A stretch of DNA of 64,000 bases from assembly GCA_036382515.1 (NCBI GenBank), contig DASVHQ010000046.1:19778-83777 (forward strand), given 5' to 3'. The stretch comes from JADGRF01 sp036382515 (GTDB taxonomy: Bacteria; Myxococcota_A; Polyangia; Polyangiales; JAFGIB01). Shown piece by piece: positions 7,791 to 16,036 of the stretch (position 1 is its first letter; the number at the start of each line of letters is the position of its first letter). A model generated the notes under the pieces. That model made no database searches. It saw only the letters and a list, made by a program, of their open reading frames with translations, and was not told the DNA's origin. Both the position numbers and the translations under genes were made by a program.

Positions 7791-9440
7791 GTGCGAAGCT
7801 GCCCCAAGTGCGGGACGCGCTACTCGGACGACCTGGCGTATTGCCCCAGTGACGGCAGCGCCACCACGCTGGTCGCTCCACAGGGCGCCGACGTCGATCC
7901 TCTGGTCGGTACCACCATCGACGGTCGCTACCGGATCGAGGCGCGCATCGGTGAGGGCGGCATGGGCGTCGTGTATCGCGCCTCGCACACAGTGCTGAAG
8001 AAAGCCCTTGCCATCAAGGTGATGCGCGGCGAGCAGGCGCAAGACCCCGAGGTCGTGCAGCGCTTCGTTCAAGAGGCGCAGTCGGTGTCGGCGATCCGTC
8101 ACCCGAACATCATCGGCATCAGCGACTTCGGTACCACCACCGATGGCTCGGTTTACTTCGCGATGGAGTACCTGCAGGGCCAGAGCCTGGGCAAGGCGAT
8201 GGAGCACGGACCGCTGGCGCGTGAGCGCGCCGTCCACATCTTCGTGCAGATGGCGAGCGCGCTCGACGCTGCGCACCAACGCGGCATCGTCCATCGCGAT
8301 CTCAAGCCTGACAACGTGTTCCTGATCCGACAGGACAGGCGCGACGACTTCGTCAAGGTGCTCGACTTCGGCATCGCGAAGGTGAAGAACGCGGCCGCGA
8401 AGATCACGCGCACCGGCATGGTGTTTGGCACGCCGCACTACATGTCGCCGGAGCAGGCCGCTGGCCAGGCGGTGGACCACCGCTCGGACATCTATTCGTT
8501 TGGCGTGATCATGTACCAGGTGTTCGCCGGCCAGCTGCCCTTCGACGCGGAGTCGTACATGGGCGTGATGACCAAGCACATGTACGACGAGCCCGTGCCA
8601 CCCAGCCGCATCGTGCCGCAGCTGCGCGGCGCGGCCGAGGCCGTCATCATGAAGGCGCTCGAGAAGAAGCCCGAGCGGCGCTACCAGTCCATGCTCGATC
8701 TCAAGGACGATCTCGAGCGTCTGGGTCGTGGCGAGCCGGTGCTGGCCGCCGATCGCGGTCTCGCGGTCTCCGACACGCTGGCCTTCACCACGCCGCCGCT
8801 CGGCTCGTCGCCCGCTGGCACGGGCACGGCGCCCGCCGCCGCGCCCAGCCCGACCATGCCGGAGATCCGCAGCAGCGAGCTCGGCCTCGAGCTGCCGCGT
8901 CACAAGCGCCCTGCGTGGCTCCTGCCCGCCGTGATCACTTCGTGCCTGGGGCTGATCGTCGCCTATCTGCTGGCGCGGTCCTCTGCGCCGCCGCCGGCCG
9001 CACCGTCCACCCCGCAAGCGAGCACTGCGACGCCAGGTGCGCCGGCGCCCGCAGTCCAGCCAGCCTCTGCGCCTGCTCCGCAGCCATCAGCTGCAAGTCC
9101 CGCGCTCGGGCGCATCCACCTCAGCGCGCAACCCCCCGCCAGCGAGCTGTACGCCGACGGCGCGCTGATCGGCCAGTCCGAGGCCAGTGTCGAGCGTCCA
9201 CGGCAGGGGCAGACCCGCATCGAGGTGCGCCATCCGGGCTTCGTCGCGCAGGCCGTGCTGCTCGATGCACGCAGCCCCGACTCCATTCAGGTGTCGCTCG
9301 AGGAGGAGCCACACAAGGCGCACAAGGCCGTGCCGTCCGCGGCCGCCGCCAAGCCCGAGCCGCCACGCCCGCAGGGCGCGCCGAAAGCACAGCCGCACAA
9401 GCCGAACCCACTGAACGACGTGGTCGACCCCTGGCAGTGA
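7791..9440 (+). CDS. Membrane-anchored Ser/Thr protein kinase with N-terminal zinc ribbon and PEGA-like domain
   Basis: 549 residues from a GTG. Residues 4-22 form a zinc ribbon (CPKCG and CPSDG). A Hanks-type kinase domain follows (~45-310) with the Gly loop GEGGMG, the ATP lysine in AIKV, catalytic HRDLKPDN, DFG, and an HYMSPEQA activation segment. A Pro/Ala linker leads to one membrane helix (about 380-400), and the outer part (~440-510) resembles a PEGA domain (ELYADGALIG). The kinase faces the cytoplasm and the C-terminus the periplasm, a common myxobacterial sensor-kinase layout. All catalytic residues are present. It ends 19 bp from a convergent gene. Confidence 0.9.
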   Translation: MRSCPKCGTRYSDDLAYCPSDGSATTLVAPQGADVDPLVGTTIDGRYRIEARIGEGGMGVVYRASHTVLKKALAIKVMRGEQAQDPEVVQRFVQEAQSVSAIRHPNIIGISDFGTTTDGSVYFAMEYLQGQSLGKAMEHGPLARERAVHIFVQMASALDAAHQRGIVHRDLKPDNVFLIRQDRRDDFVKVLDFGIAKVKNAAAKITRTGMVFGTPHYMSPEQAAGQAVDHRSDIYSFGVIMYQVFAGQLPFDAESYMGVMTKHMYDEPVPPSRIVPQLRGAAEAVIMKALEKKPERRYQSMLDLKDDLERLGRGEPVLAADRGLAVSDTLAFTTPPLGSSPAGTGTAPAAAPSPTMPEIRSSELGLELPRHKRPAWLLPAVITSCLGLIVAYLLARSSAPPPAAPSTPQASTATPGAPAPAVQPASAPAPQPSAASPALGRIHLSAQPPASELYADGALIGQSEASVERPRQGQTRIEVRHPGFVAQAVLLDARSPDSIQVSLEEEPHKAHKAVPSAAAAKPEPPRPQGAPKAQPHKPNPLNDVVDPWQ

Positions 9441-9459
9441 CCGCTCTGCGGGCGGCGCC

Positions 9460-12400
9460 TCAGCGCACCATGCGTCGGCACTCGGCGACGTACTCGCCGC
9501 GCCCGAGCGCCACGCACTGCCTGTAGGCTTCGCGTGCCGCCTTGCGGTCGCCCAGCTGTTCTCTGGCAGCGCCCAGCACGATCCAGCCTTCCGAATTACC
9601 CGCGTCAGCGACCACTGCGCGCGTGGCGTAGTCTGCGGCCGCCGCATTGCGGTTGCGGTTCAAGTAACCGAAAGCCAGGCGGCTGAGCACCACGGAGTTG
9701 GTGGGCACGAGCGCGGCGGCCTGCTCGTAGAGCGCGAGCGCCTGCTTCACCTTGCCCTGCTCCTCGAGCTTGCGCGCCTGGTTCACCAGACTCTCGGCGT
9801 CCGCGCTGGGGGCGGTGGCGGGCGCTTGTGTCGGCTGCGCGGCGACGGGCGCGCCGGGTGCAGCCTGCGCCGCTGCGGCGTTCGGCTCGACTTGCGGCTG
9901 GCTGAGCGCGGGCGGCTGGGCAGGAGTTGGTGCGGGCGCGGTCGCTGCGGTGCCCGGTGCTGGCGTCGCTGCAGCTGTCGGCGGCAGGCTTGGCGCGACC
10001 GGCGCCACGGGCGCTGCAGCTATCGGCGGCGGGCTTGCTTCCGGAGGATTCGAAACCGGCGCCTGCGGTGGCGCGGCCGGTGCTTGCACGGCCGCGCGCC
10101 CGCCGGCTGCGCTTGCGTCGGGCTGCGGCTGCAGGCTGCGGTACACCACGGCCGCGACGATAAGCACGCCGAGCGGCACGATCATGTGCGTGAAGATCCG
10201 GCGGGCCGGGCTCGGCGGCAGCGTCGGGATGGTCGTCCAACCCTCGTCGTCGGCCTCGGCTGCGGGCGCGCTGGCGCCTGGTCTGTGCGCCCCGGGCTCT
10301 GGTTCGGGCCGCAGGTAGTCTTGCTCGCGGGGGCCCGCAGCTGGGCGTGCGGCCGTGTCGGCGTACACAGGCTCGAGAGGTCGTGCGGCCGGCAAGGGCT
10401 GCGCGGCGATCATGGGCTGCGTGCTCGCCGTCAGCGAGCGCGCTGGCCGGGTCGTGGTGGGCGCGCTGCCATCCCAGTCCATCGACTCCGCCATGCCCGG
10501 GCTGGCGGAAGGCAGCGTCTTGCGTCCCAGCGCAGGTGGCCCGGCTTGAGCGCGCAGCGTGGTATCGAACGCGAGGTTGTTGGTCGGCTGCGGATGTGGC
10601 GGCAACGCGGGCGGACGCGCCGTGCTCGAGGGAACATTCGACGGCCCCGCAGGCACGTGCGCGTCCGCGCCGCTCGCCACGTGCGGCAGCGCCGGCAGGC
10701 TCACCGGCAGCGGCGGCGGCGGGGTGGCTGTCGCATCGTCGTCGAGCTCAGCGTCCATGAACGGTGCCTGGCTGAGCCGCGTCCCCTCCTGGCCGTGACG
10801 CGCCAGCGGGTTCTCGGTGTCGGGCTCGGTCGGCCTCTCGAGCTCGGCCGGCTCGGCGGCGTCTTCTTCCGCCAGCGCGCTCGGATCCAGCGCCGAGAGC
10901 ATGCCCGGTGAGGTGGTGAGCGAGAGGCGTTTCACACGCCTGCGCTGCTTGCGCACGCGCACCAGCACCGGTGCCTCGTCGGGCTCGGAGCTGGGCTCGG
11001 TCTCGTCGCCGCCATCAGCTGCAACCACGGGTGGTCGCGGCAGCTGCACAGCTTCGGCCGGCTCGGTCGGCTCGGTCGGCGGCGCGGGCAGATCGCCGAG
11101 CGTGCGGCGCGCCACGACGGCTTCGGCTGCCGGCAGCGCGGGCAGGAGGTTCGCCGCTGCGGGCTGCACGGCACGCGGCATTGCATCGCTCGCAGCCAGA
11201 ACGCCGGGCGCATCGACCGGGACTGGCTGCCCGATCGTCTCGGCCTGCTTTTCGGGCACCTGGCGCGGAAACGGAATCACGTTGTCGCCGCTTTCGGCGG
11301 CGCGCGTCCCGGTCAGCGTGATGGCGTCGACGTGACCGCTGTCGGCCCGGCGTCGGTGCTTGCCCTTGCGGGGCCGTGCGCCACCGGCAGCGGTCTCCGC
11401 ATCGGTGGGAGGCGAGTAGTCGAGCGTGGGCCGCCGGTTTTCCTTGCCGCGGCTGGGCTCCGGTTCCGGCGTGCTGCTGGCCTTGAGCCGCGTCGGTGGG
11501 AACGCCGACAAGCCTTGCGCCGGCACGACCTCGGTGTCGGACCCCTCCGAGCGCGGCGGCAGGTTGGTCTGCGCAGCCGGACGGATCGAGGCGTGACGGC
11601 CGGTGTTGAAGATCAAGCCCTCGAAGTAGAGCTTGGACACCGCGGTCAGTGCTTCGAGATCGTCCTGGTCGCAGGCGTCGACCACTTGCATCAGCGAGCG
11701 GCGCCCGTCGAAGTGCCGCAGGATGCCGTTGATCTCGTCGGGGATCTCCGCCAGGCGATCGATCAGCTCCTGATCGTTCACCTCGAACACCGAATCGAGA
11801 TCGGGCAGCTGCTCGAGCAGCCGGCCCCATTCGTCCAGCCGCCGCATGCCCTCCATCAGCACGCCCTGGGTCGAGGTCTGGATCACGTCTTCGCGGCGCA
11901 CCTCGCGGAAGTCGATCTCGAAGCTGCCCTCGATCCACACCAACGCGCGGTAGATGGCGCGCGCGCCGCGCAGCGGCCCGAGCTCGGCATCCACGGGGTT
12001 ACCCGCACGGAAGTAGATCGCTCCGGTCTGCGTGCCGCTCTTCAGGTAAAGCACGCCGGACTTCTTGCTGTTGTCGATGGTCTGCAGCAGATCGACCACG
12101 CCGATGTCCGAGAGTGCGCCCGTGAAGCGCTGCTTGCCCGAGGCGCCGCTCTTGAGCTCGATGCCTTCGCGGCGCTTGCGCTGCAACACCAGGTTCACGC
12201 GCGCGATGATCTCTTTGATGTAGATGGGCTTGGTCAGGTAGTCGGCGACGCCGAGCTCCAGGCCCTTCACCTTGCTCTCGACCGACGTGTCGCTCGACAG
12301 GAAGATCAGCGGCACGTCCACGAGATCCGGGTGTTTGCGGATCTCCTCGATGAAGGCGAAGCCGTCGACCAGCGGCAAGCGCGTGTCCGACAGGATCAAG

Positions 12401-12546
12401 TCGGGCTTGCTCAGCTGCATCATGTCGAGCGCGCCCTGCGCATCGGTGGACGTGGCGACGCTGTAGCCAGCCTTGCGCAGGCTGACCTCGAGGACGCGCA
12501 GGCTCCTCAGATCGGCGTCTACTAGCAGTAAGTTCTGCTTCGCCAC
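9460..12546 (-). CDS. Receiver-DUF4388 protein with disordered linker, membrane helix and TPR domain
   Basis: 1028 residues from a GTG. Residues 5-120 are a response-regulator receiver with phospho-acceptor Asp in LILSDTRLP, the Thr/Ser switch in FLSSD and the Lys in YLTKP. A DUF4388 domain follows (FTGALSDIGVVDLLQ through ~230). Residues ~340-760 are Pro/Ala/Glu-rich and probably disordered. One membrane helix sits near 765-785 (MIVPLGVLIVAAVVY), then another Ala/Pro stretch and C-terminal TPR-like helices. A phospho-signal could thus be relayed across the membrane. No DNA-binding or enzymatic output domain is visible and no histidine kinase is adjacent. Confidence 0.85.
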   Translation of the reverse strand: MAKQNLLLVDADLRSLRVLEVSLRKAGYSVATSTDAQGALDMMQLSKPDLILSDTRLPLVDGFAFIEEIRKHPDLVDVPLIFLSSDTSVESKVKGLELGVADYLTKPIYIKEIIARVNLVLQRKRREGIELKSGASGKQRFTGALSDIGVVDLLQTIDNSKKSGVLYLKSGTQTGAIYFRAGNPVDAELGPLRGARAIYRALVWIEGSFEIDFREVRREDVIQTSTQGVLMEGMRRLDEWGRLLEQLPDLDSVFEVNDQELIDRLAEIPDEINGILRHFDGRRSLMQVVDACDQDDLEALTAVSKLYFEGLIFNTGRHASIRPAAQTNLPPRSEGSDTEVVPAQGLSAFPPTRLKASSTPEPEPSRGKENRRPTLDYSPPTDAETAAGGARPRKGKHRRRADSGHVDAITLTGTRAAESGDNVIPFPRQVPEKQAETIGQPVPVDAPGVLAASDAMPRAVQPAAANLLPALPAAEAVVARRTLGDLPAPPTEPTEPAEAVQLPRPPVVAADGGDETEPSSEPDEAPVLVRVRKQRRRVKRLSLTTSPGMLSALDPSALAEEDAAEPAELERPTEPDTENPLARHGQEGTRLSQAPFMDAELDDDATATPPPPLPVSLPALPHVASGADAHVPAGPSNVPSSTARPPALPPHPQPTNNLAFDTTLRAQAGPPALGRKTLPSASPGMAESMDWDGSAPTTTRPARSLTASTQPMIAAQPLPAARPLEPVYADTAARPAAGPREQDYLRPEPEPGAHRPGASAPAAEADDEGWTTIPTLPPSPARRIFTHMIVPLGVLIVAAVVYRSLQPQPDASAAGGRAAVQAPAAPPQAPVSNPPEASPPPIAAAPVAPVAPSLPPTAAATPAPGTAATAPAPTPAQPPALSQPQVEPNAAAAQAAPGAPVAAQPTQAPATAPSADAESLVNQARKLEEQGKVKQALALYEQAAALVPTNSVVLSRLAFGYLNRNRNAAAADYATRAVVADAGNSEGWIVLGAAREQLGDRKAAREAYRQCVALGRGEYVAECRRMVR

Positions 12547-12627
12547 GGTGTCACGCTCGGGGTGCTCGGTTCACGGGGTTCCCCATTTTGAACGAAGTGA
12601 GATCGCCACACCCCAATTTTCGGGTCC

Positions 12628-12657
12628 TTGACCCTCTCGTAAGGGCTGCCTTATTGT
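12628..12657 (+). promoter_or_regulatory. Candidate promoter for the IPT/TIG lipoprotein gene
   Basis: TTGACC (12628-12633) and TATTGT (12652-12657) are 18 bp apart, about 100 bp upstream of the start at 12757. The -10 match is only four of six, so this is tentative. Confidence 0.35.
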
Positions 12658-12756
12658 CCGTGTCGGTCAGGCGCGGCGAATTGTCCTGAATCTACCAGGA
12701 ATTCTGTTCTTTGGCCGGTCTTTGACCAATGGGCTGCGAGTAAGGAGACAACGGAC

Positions 12757-13191
12757 ATGACAAAGCGTCACTCGTTTTCGGCGGGGCTGTTGCTTCTCGC
12801 AGTGCTTCTGACTGTGTTGGTTGGCCTCGGCTGCAAGAGCGCCACACAGATGGCCATCCTCGACATCGACCCGAAAGTCGGCCACACGCAGGGCGATCAA
12901 TACGTGAGGATCGTCGGCAGGAACTTCCGCCAGGACATCGGCTACACCGTGTACTTCGGCAGCAAGAAGTCGGCGCAGGTGACCATCGTGGACCCCGAGA
13001 CGCTGCTCGCGACCACGCCTTCCGGCACCAAGCCGGGCCAGGTCGACGTGCTGATTCGCGCCGACGACGGCAACGCCTTCCGGATCCCGCAGGGCTTCAA
13101 GTTCGAGGACATGGGCGGCAGCCCGGTCGAGGGCCTGGGCACACCGGGCGGGGTCGTCAACAAGAAGGAAAAGGGCAACCTGGCGTTCTGA
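12757..13191 (+). CDS. IPT/TIG-domain lipoprotein
   Basis: 144 residues. AAGGAG lies upstream of the ATG. The signal peptide ends at a lipobox (VGLGC), so acylation on Cys26 is expected. Residues ~32-115 form one IPT/TIG immunoglobulin-like domain (IDPKVGHTQGDQYVRIVGRNF, then VDVLIRADDG). The C-terminal 25 residues are Gly-rich. Such domains bind proteins or glycans at the cell surface. It stands first in a co-directional block of polysaccharide genes, 23 bp before the acetyltransferase, which suggests but does not prove a role in the envelope. Confidence 0.8.
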   Translation: MTKRHSFSAGLLLLAVLLTVLVGLGCKSATQMAILDIDPKVGHTQGDQYVRIVGRNFRQDIGYTVYFGSKKSAQVTIVDPETLLATTPSGTKPGQVDVLIRADDGNAFRIPQGFKFEDMGGSPVEGLGTPGGVVNKKEKGNLAF

Positions 13192-13214
13192 TCGCCGGCT
13201 GCTCCGCGTCCGTG

Positions 13215-13781
13215 ATGAAAACGTTCGTGCACCAAAGCGCCGTGGTCGACGACGACGTCGAGCTGGGCGAGGGCACCAAGGTCTGGCACTTCGTGCACGT
13301 CAGCAGCGGTGCACGGATCGGTGCCGACTGCTCGCTCGGCCAGAACGTCTTCGTGGGTCGCGGTGTGCACGTGGGTCGCGGCGCGCGCATCCAGAACAAC
13401 GTCTCGCTCTACGAAGGCGTCGAGATCGAAGACGACGTCTTCCTGGGGCCCAGCTGCGTGTTCACCAACGTCGTCAACCCGCGCGCGTTCGTGCAGCGCA
13501 AGCAGGAGTACCGGCCCACGCGCGTGAAGAAAGGCGCCAGCATCGGCGCCAACGCCACCATCGTGTGCGGTGTGACGCTGGGCGAGTATTGCTTCGTGGG
13601 CGCGGGCGCCGTGGTGACGCGCGATTTACCGCGCTACGCGCTGGTCGTGGGTACACCGGCCCGCCGCATCGGCTGGATGTGTCGCTGTGGCGAGCGCCTC
13701 CCGGACACCGCCACAGCGCAGTGCAAGGGCTGCGGGATGCGCTATGCAATCACCTCCGATGCCTGCCAAGAGCTGACTTGA
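13215..13781 (+). CDS. Left-handed beta-helix N-acetyltransferase, WlbB/WbpD type
   Basis: 188 residues from the ATG at 13215 (a GTG at 13212 is directly in front). Hexapeptide repeats ([LIV]-G-x4) run through residues ~15-155, including GEGTKVWHFVHV, GVEIEDDVFLGPS and GVTLGEYCFVGAGAVV. Together with TNVVNPRA they match enzymes that acetylate the 3-amino group of UDP-2-acetamido-3-amino sugars using acetyl-CoA. A small C-terminal zinc ribbon (CRCG, CKGCG) is present. The next gene, a DegT-type aminotransferase, would supply the amino sugar. The stop is one base from the start of that gene, implying translational coupling. Confidence 0.88.
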   Translation: MKTFVHQSAVVDDDVELGEGTKVWHFVHVSSGARIGADCSLGQNVFVGRGVHVGRGARIQNNVSLYEGVEIEDDVFLGPSCVFTNVVNPRAFVQRKQEYRPTRVKKGASIGANATIVCGVTLGEYCFVGAGAVVTRDLPRYALVVGTPARRIGWMCRCGERLPDTATAQCKGCGMRYAITSDACQELT

Positions 13782-13782
13782 A

Positions 13783-14913
13783 ATGAGCCCGACCAACGCC
13801 GCCGTTCCCCTGCTCGATCTCGCTCCGCAAAACGCCCCTCTCGCCGCCGAGCTGCGCGCCGCCTTCGATCGCGTGCTGCAGACCAGCGGCTTCATCCTGG
13901 GCCCCGAGGTCGAGGCGTTCGAGGCCGAGGTCGCGCGCTACATCGGCGTCAAACACGCGCTGGGCGTCTCCAGCGGCACCGATGCCATCTTGCTCGCGCT
14001 CATGGCGCTCGACATCGGCCCCGGCGACGAAGTGATCATGCCGCCGTTCACGTTCTTCGCCACCGGCGGCTGTGTTGCGCGCCTCGGCGCCAAGCCCGTG
14101 TTCGTCGACATCGATCCCAGGACCTTCAACATCGACGTCTCGCGGATCGAAGCCAAGATCAGCGCGCACACCAAGGCCATCATGCCGGTGCACCTCTACG
14201 GCCAGACCTGCGACCTCGAGGCCTTGCACGAACTCGCCGCGCGTCACGGCTTGCCCGTCATCGAAGACGCCGCGCAGTCGCTCGGCGCGCGCAGCACGCG
14301 CTACGCCGCAGGCACGGCGGGCGCGTTCGGTTGTTACTCGTTCTTCCCATCCAAGAACCTCGGTGCGCTGGGCGACGGCGGGCTGCTCACCACCGGCGAC
14401 GGCGCGCTGGCCAAGAAGGCCAAGCTGCTGCGCGCCCACGGCGCCGAACCCAAGTACTACCACGCGCTGATCGGCGGTAACCTGCGCCTTGACGCGTTGC
14501 AGGCCGCCTTTCTGCGCGTGAAGCTGCCGCACCTCGACGGCTGGACCGCCGCGCGCCGCAGCAACGCAGCGTTGTATGACAAGCTGTTCGCCGAAGCGAA
14601 GCTGCCGCCCGAGCTCTTGCGCACCCCCGAGCGCGTCTACGAGGGTCACGTCTACAACCAGTACATGATCCGCAGCAGCCGTCGCGACGAGCTGGCGCGG
14701 TACCTGCGTGAGCAGGGCATCGGCTGCGAGGTCTACTACCCGGTGCCGCTGCACCTGCAGCAGTGCTTCGCCTACCTCGGCGAGCGCGAGGGCAGCTACC
14801 CGCAGTCCGAGAGCGCTTGCCGCGAGGTGCTGGCGCTGCCGATCTTTGCCGAGCTCGGCCACGATCGGCTCAGTCGCGTCGCGCAGACGGTGATCGGGTT
14901 CTTGCGCCGGTGA
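13783..14913 (+). CDS. DegT/DnrJ/EryC1/StrS family sugar aminotransferase
   Basis: 376 residues, full length. A PLP-dependent transaminase that aminates nucleotide-linked keto sugars. The PLP lysine lies in FFPSKNLGALGDGG, with the phosphate-binding SSGTDAI and the Asp-containing VIEDAAQS also visible. Paired with the WlbB-like acetyltransferase it could act as the WlbC/WbpE step, converting a 3-keto-GlcNAcA-type sugar to the 3-amino form. The matching dehydrogenase and epimerase genes are not in this window, so the exact sugar is inferred. It begins one base after the previous stop. Confidence 0.92.
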   Translation: MSPTNAAVPLLDLAPQNAPLAAELRAAFDRVLQTSGFILGPEVEAFEAEVARYIGVKHALGVSSGTDAILLALMALDIGPGDEVIMPPFTFFATGGCVARLGAKPVFVDIDPRTFNIDVSRIEAKISAHTKAIMPVHLYGQTCDLEALHELAARHGLPVIEDAAQSLGARSTRYAAGTAGAFGCYSFFPSKNLGALGDGGLLTTGDGALAKKAKLLRAHGAEPKYYHALIGGNLRLDALQAAFLRVKLPHLDGWTAARRSNAALYDKLFAEAKLPPELLRTPERVYEGHVYNQYMIRSSRRDELARYLREQGIGCEVYYPVPLHLQQCFAYLGEREGSYPQSESACREVLALPIFAELGHDRLSRVAQTVIGFLRR

Positions 14914-14957
14914 ACGCGAGCGCCAGCCGCTTGCGCGGGCCGGGCGAAACAGCTTCC

Positions 14958-15956
14958 ATGTCGTCTGTGTCGCGGTCCCCGATGAACGTGCTCTTGCGCT
15001 GGGCGCTGTGGCCGGTCTTGCTCGTGAGCCTGTTCGGCTTCGCGGGCCGCTACCACTGGCTGCTCGATCTGTGCGCGCACTTCCGCGTCTATTATGCGCT
15101 CGGCGCCGCGTTGGTCGCGGCGCTGGCGTTTGTTCGGCGCGACGCGTTCACCGGCAGCGCAGCGCTCGCCGTGCTCGTCGTCAACGCGGCGCTGATCCTG
15201 CCGTTCTATGTTTATCCCCGGGAGCACTTGCCCGCGGGCGCAGCCACGCTGCGCCTTTTGCACTTCAACGTCGATCTCGACAACTACGCGCGGCACGCCG
15301 AGGTCGGCCGCTACCTCGACGGCAGTGGCGCTGATGTCGTGCTGGTCGTCGAGACCGACCGCAAGTGGGTCGATGCGTTGCACGCCGCGCTCTGGCACTA
15401 CACGCTCGTGGTCTCGACCACCGACGGCTTCCGCAACAAGTACTACGGCTCGGCGCTCTTCTTGCGGCGCGCAGCGGCTGCGCGCGTCACGGTGCGCGAT
15501 GCGCAAGTCGTGTTCCTCGAGCCCTCGCGCGGCCACCCCTCGCTCGCGGCGCACCTCCAGTTCGCAGGTCGACCGATCGCGCTGCTGGGTGTGCATCAAC
15601 ATCCGCCGTACTCCGCGGCGCATGCTGGCATCCGTGACGAGCAGTTCCGTGAGGCGGCGAGCTGGCTGCGTCGGCAGCCCTCGGCGCGCATCATGCTCGG
15701 CGACATGAACGCCACACCCTGGTCGTTTCACTACCGACAGCTCATCGAGCGCACGGGCCTCTTGAACGCGCAGCTGGGCTTCGGCCTGCACCCGACGTGG
15801 CTACCCCTGCGCGACCACTGGCTCGGCGTGCCGATCGATCACTGCCTGCATTCGCCGCAGCTCGCGATCACGAGCTTTGCGCAGGGACCGAACCTCGGCT
15901 CCGACCATCGGCCGCTTCTGGTCCAGCTCGGCTGGTCTGTCGGCCAGGGCGGCTAG
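14958..15956 (+). CDS. Membrane-associated endonuclease/exonuclease/phosphatase-family protein
   Basis: 332 residues from ATG 14958. An in-frame GTG at 14910 overlaps the previous stop and could also serve. The N-terminus has three likely membrane helices (about 10-30, 38-55, 63-82). The rest is an EEP domain: LHFNVDL, the metal-binding Glu in VVLVVET, GDMNATPWS, and the terminal GSDHRPLLV containing the catalytic His. The family includes YafD-like proteins and phospholipid or sugar-phosphate phosphodiesterases; the substrate is unknown. Its place inside the polysaccharide block suggests an envelope substrate. Confidence 0.82.
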   Translation: MSSVSRSPMNVLLRWALWPVLLVSLFGFAGRYHWLLDLCAHFRVYYALGAALVAALAFVRRDAFTGSAALAVLVVNAALILPFYVYPREHLPAGAATLRLLHFNVDLDNYARHAEVGRYLDGSGADVVLVVETDRKWVDALHAALWHYTLVVSTTDGFRNKYYGSALFLRRAAAARVTVRDAQVVFLEPSRGHPSLAAHLQFAGRPIALLGVHQHPPYSAAHAGIRDEQFREAASWLRRQPSARIMLGDMNATPWSFHYRQLIERTGLLNAQLGFGLHPTWLPLRDHWLGVPIDHCLHSPQLAITSFAQGPNLGSDHRPLLVQLGWSVGQGG

Positions 15957-16036
15957 TTCGTTGACACCCGGACCGGGGGCCTTTATGCAACGGATCGACC
16001 GGCGCCCGGCGTGGACGCGGCCTCGAGGTGACCTTC

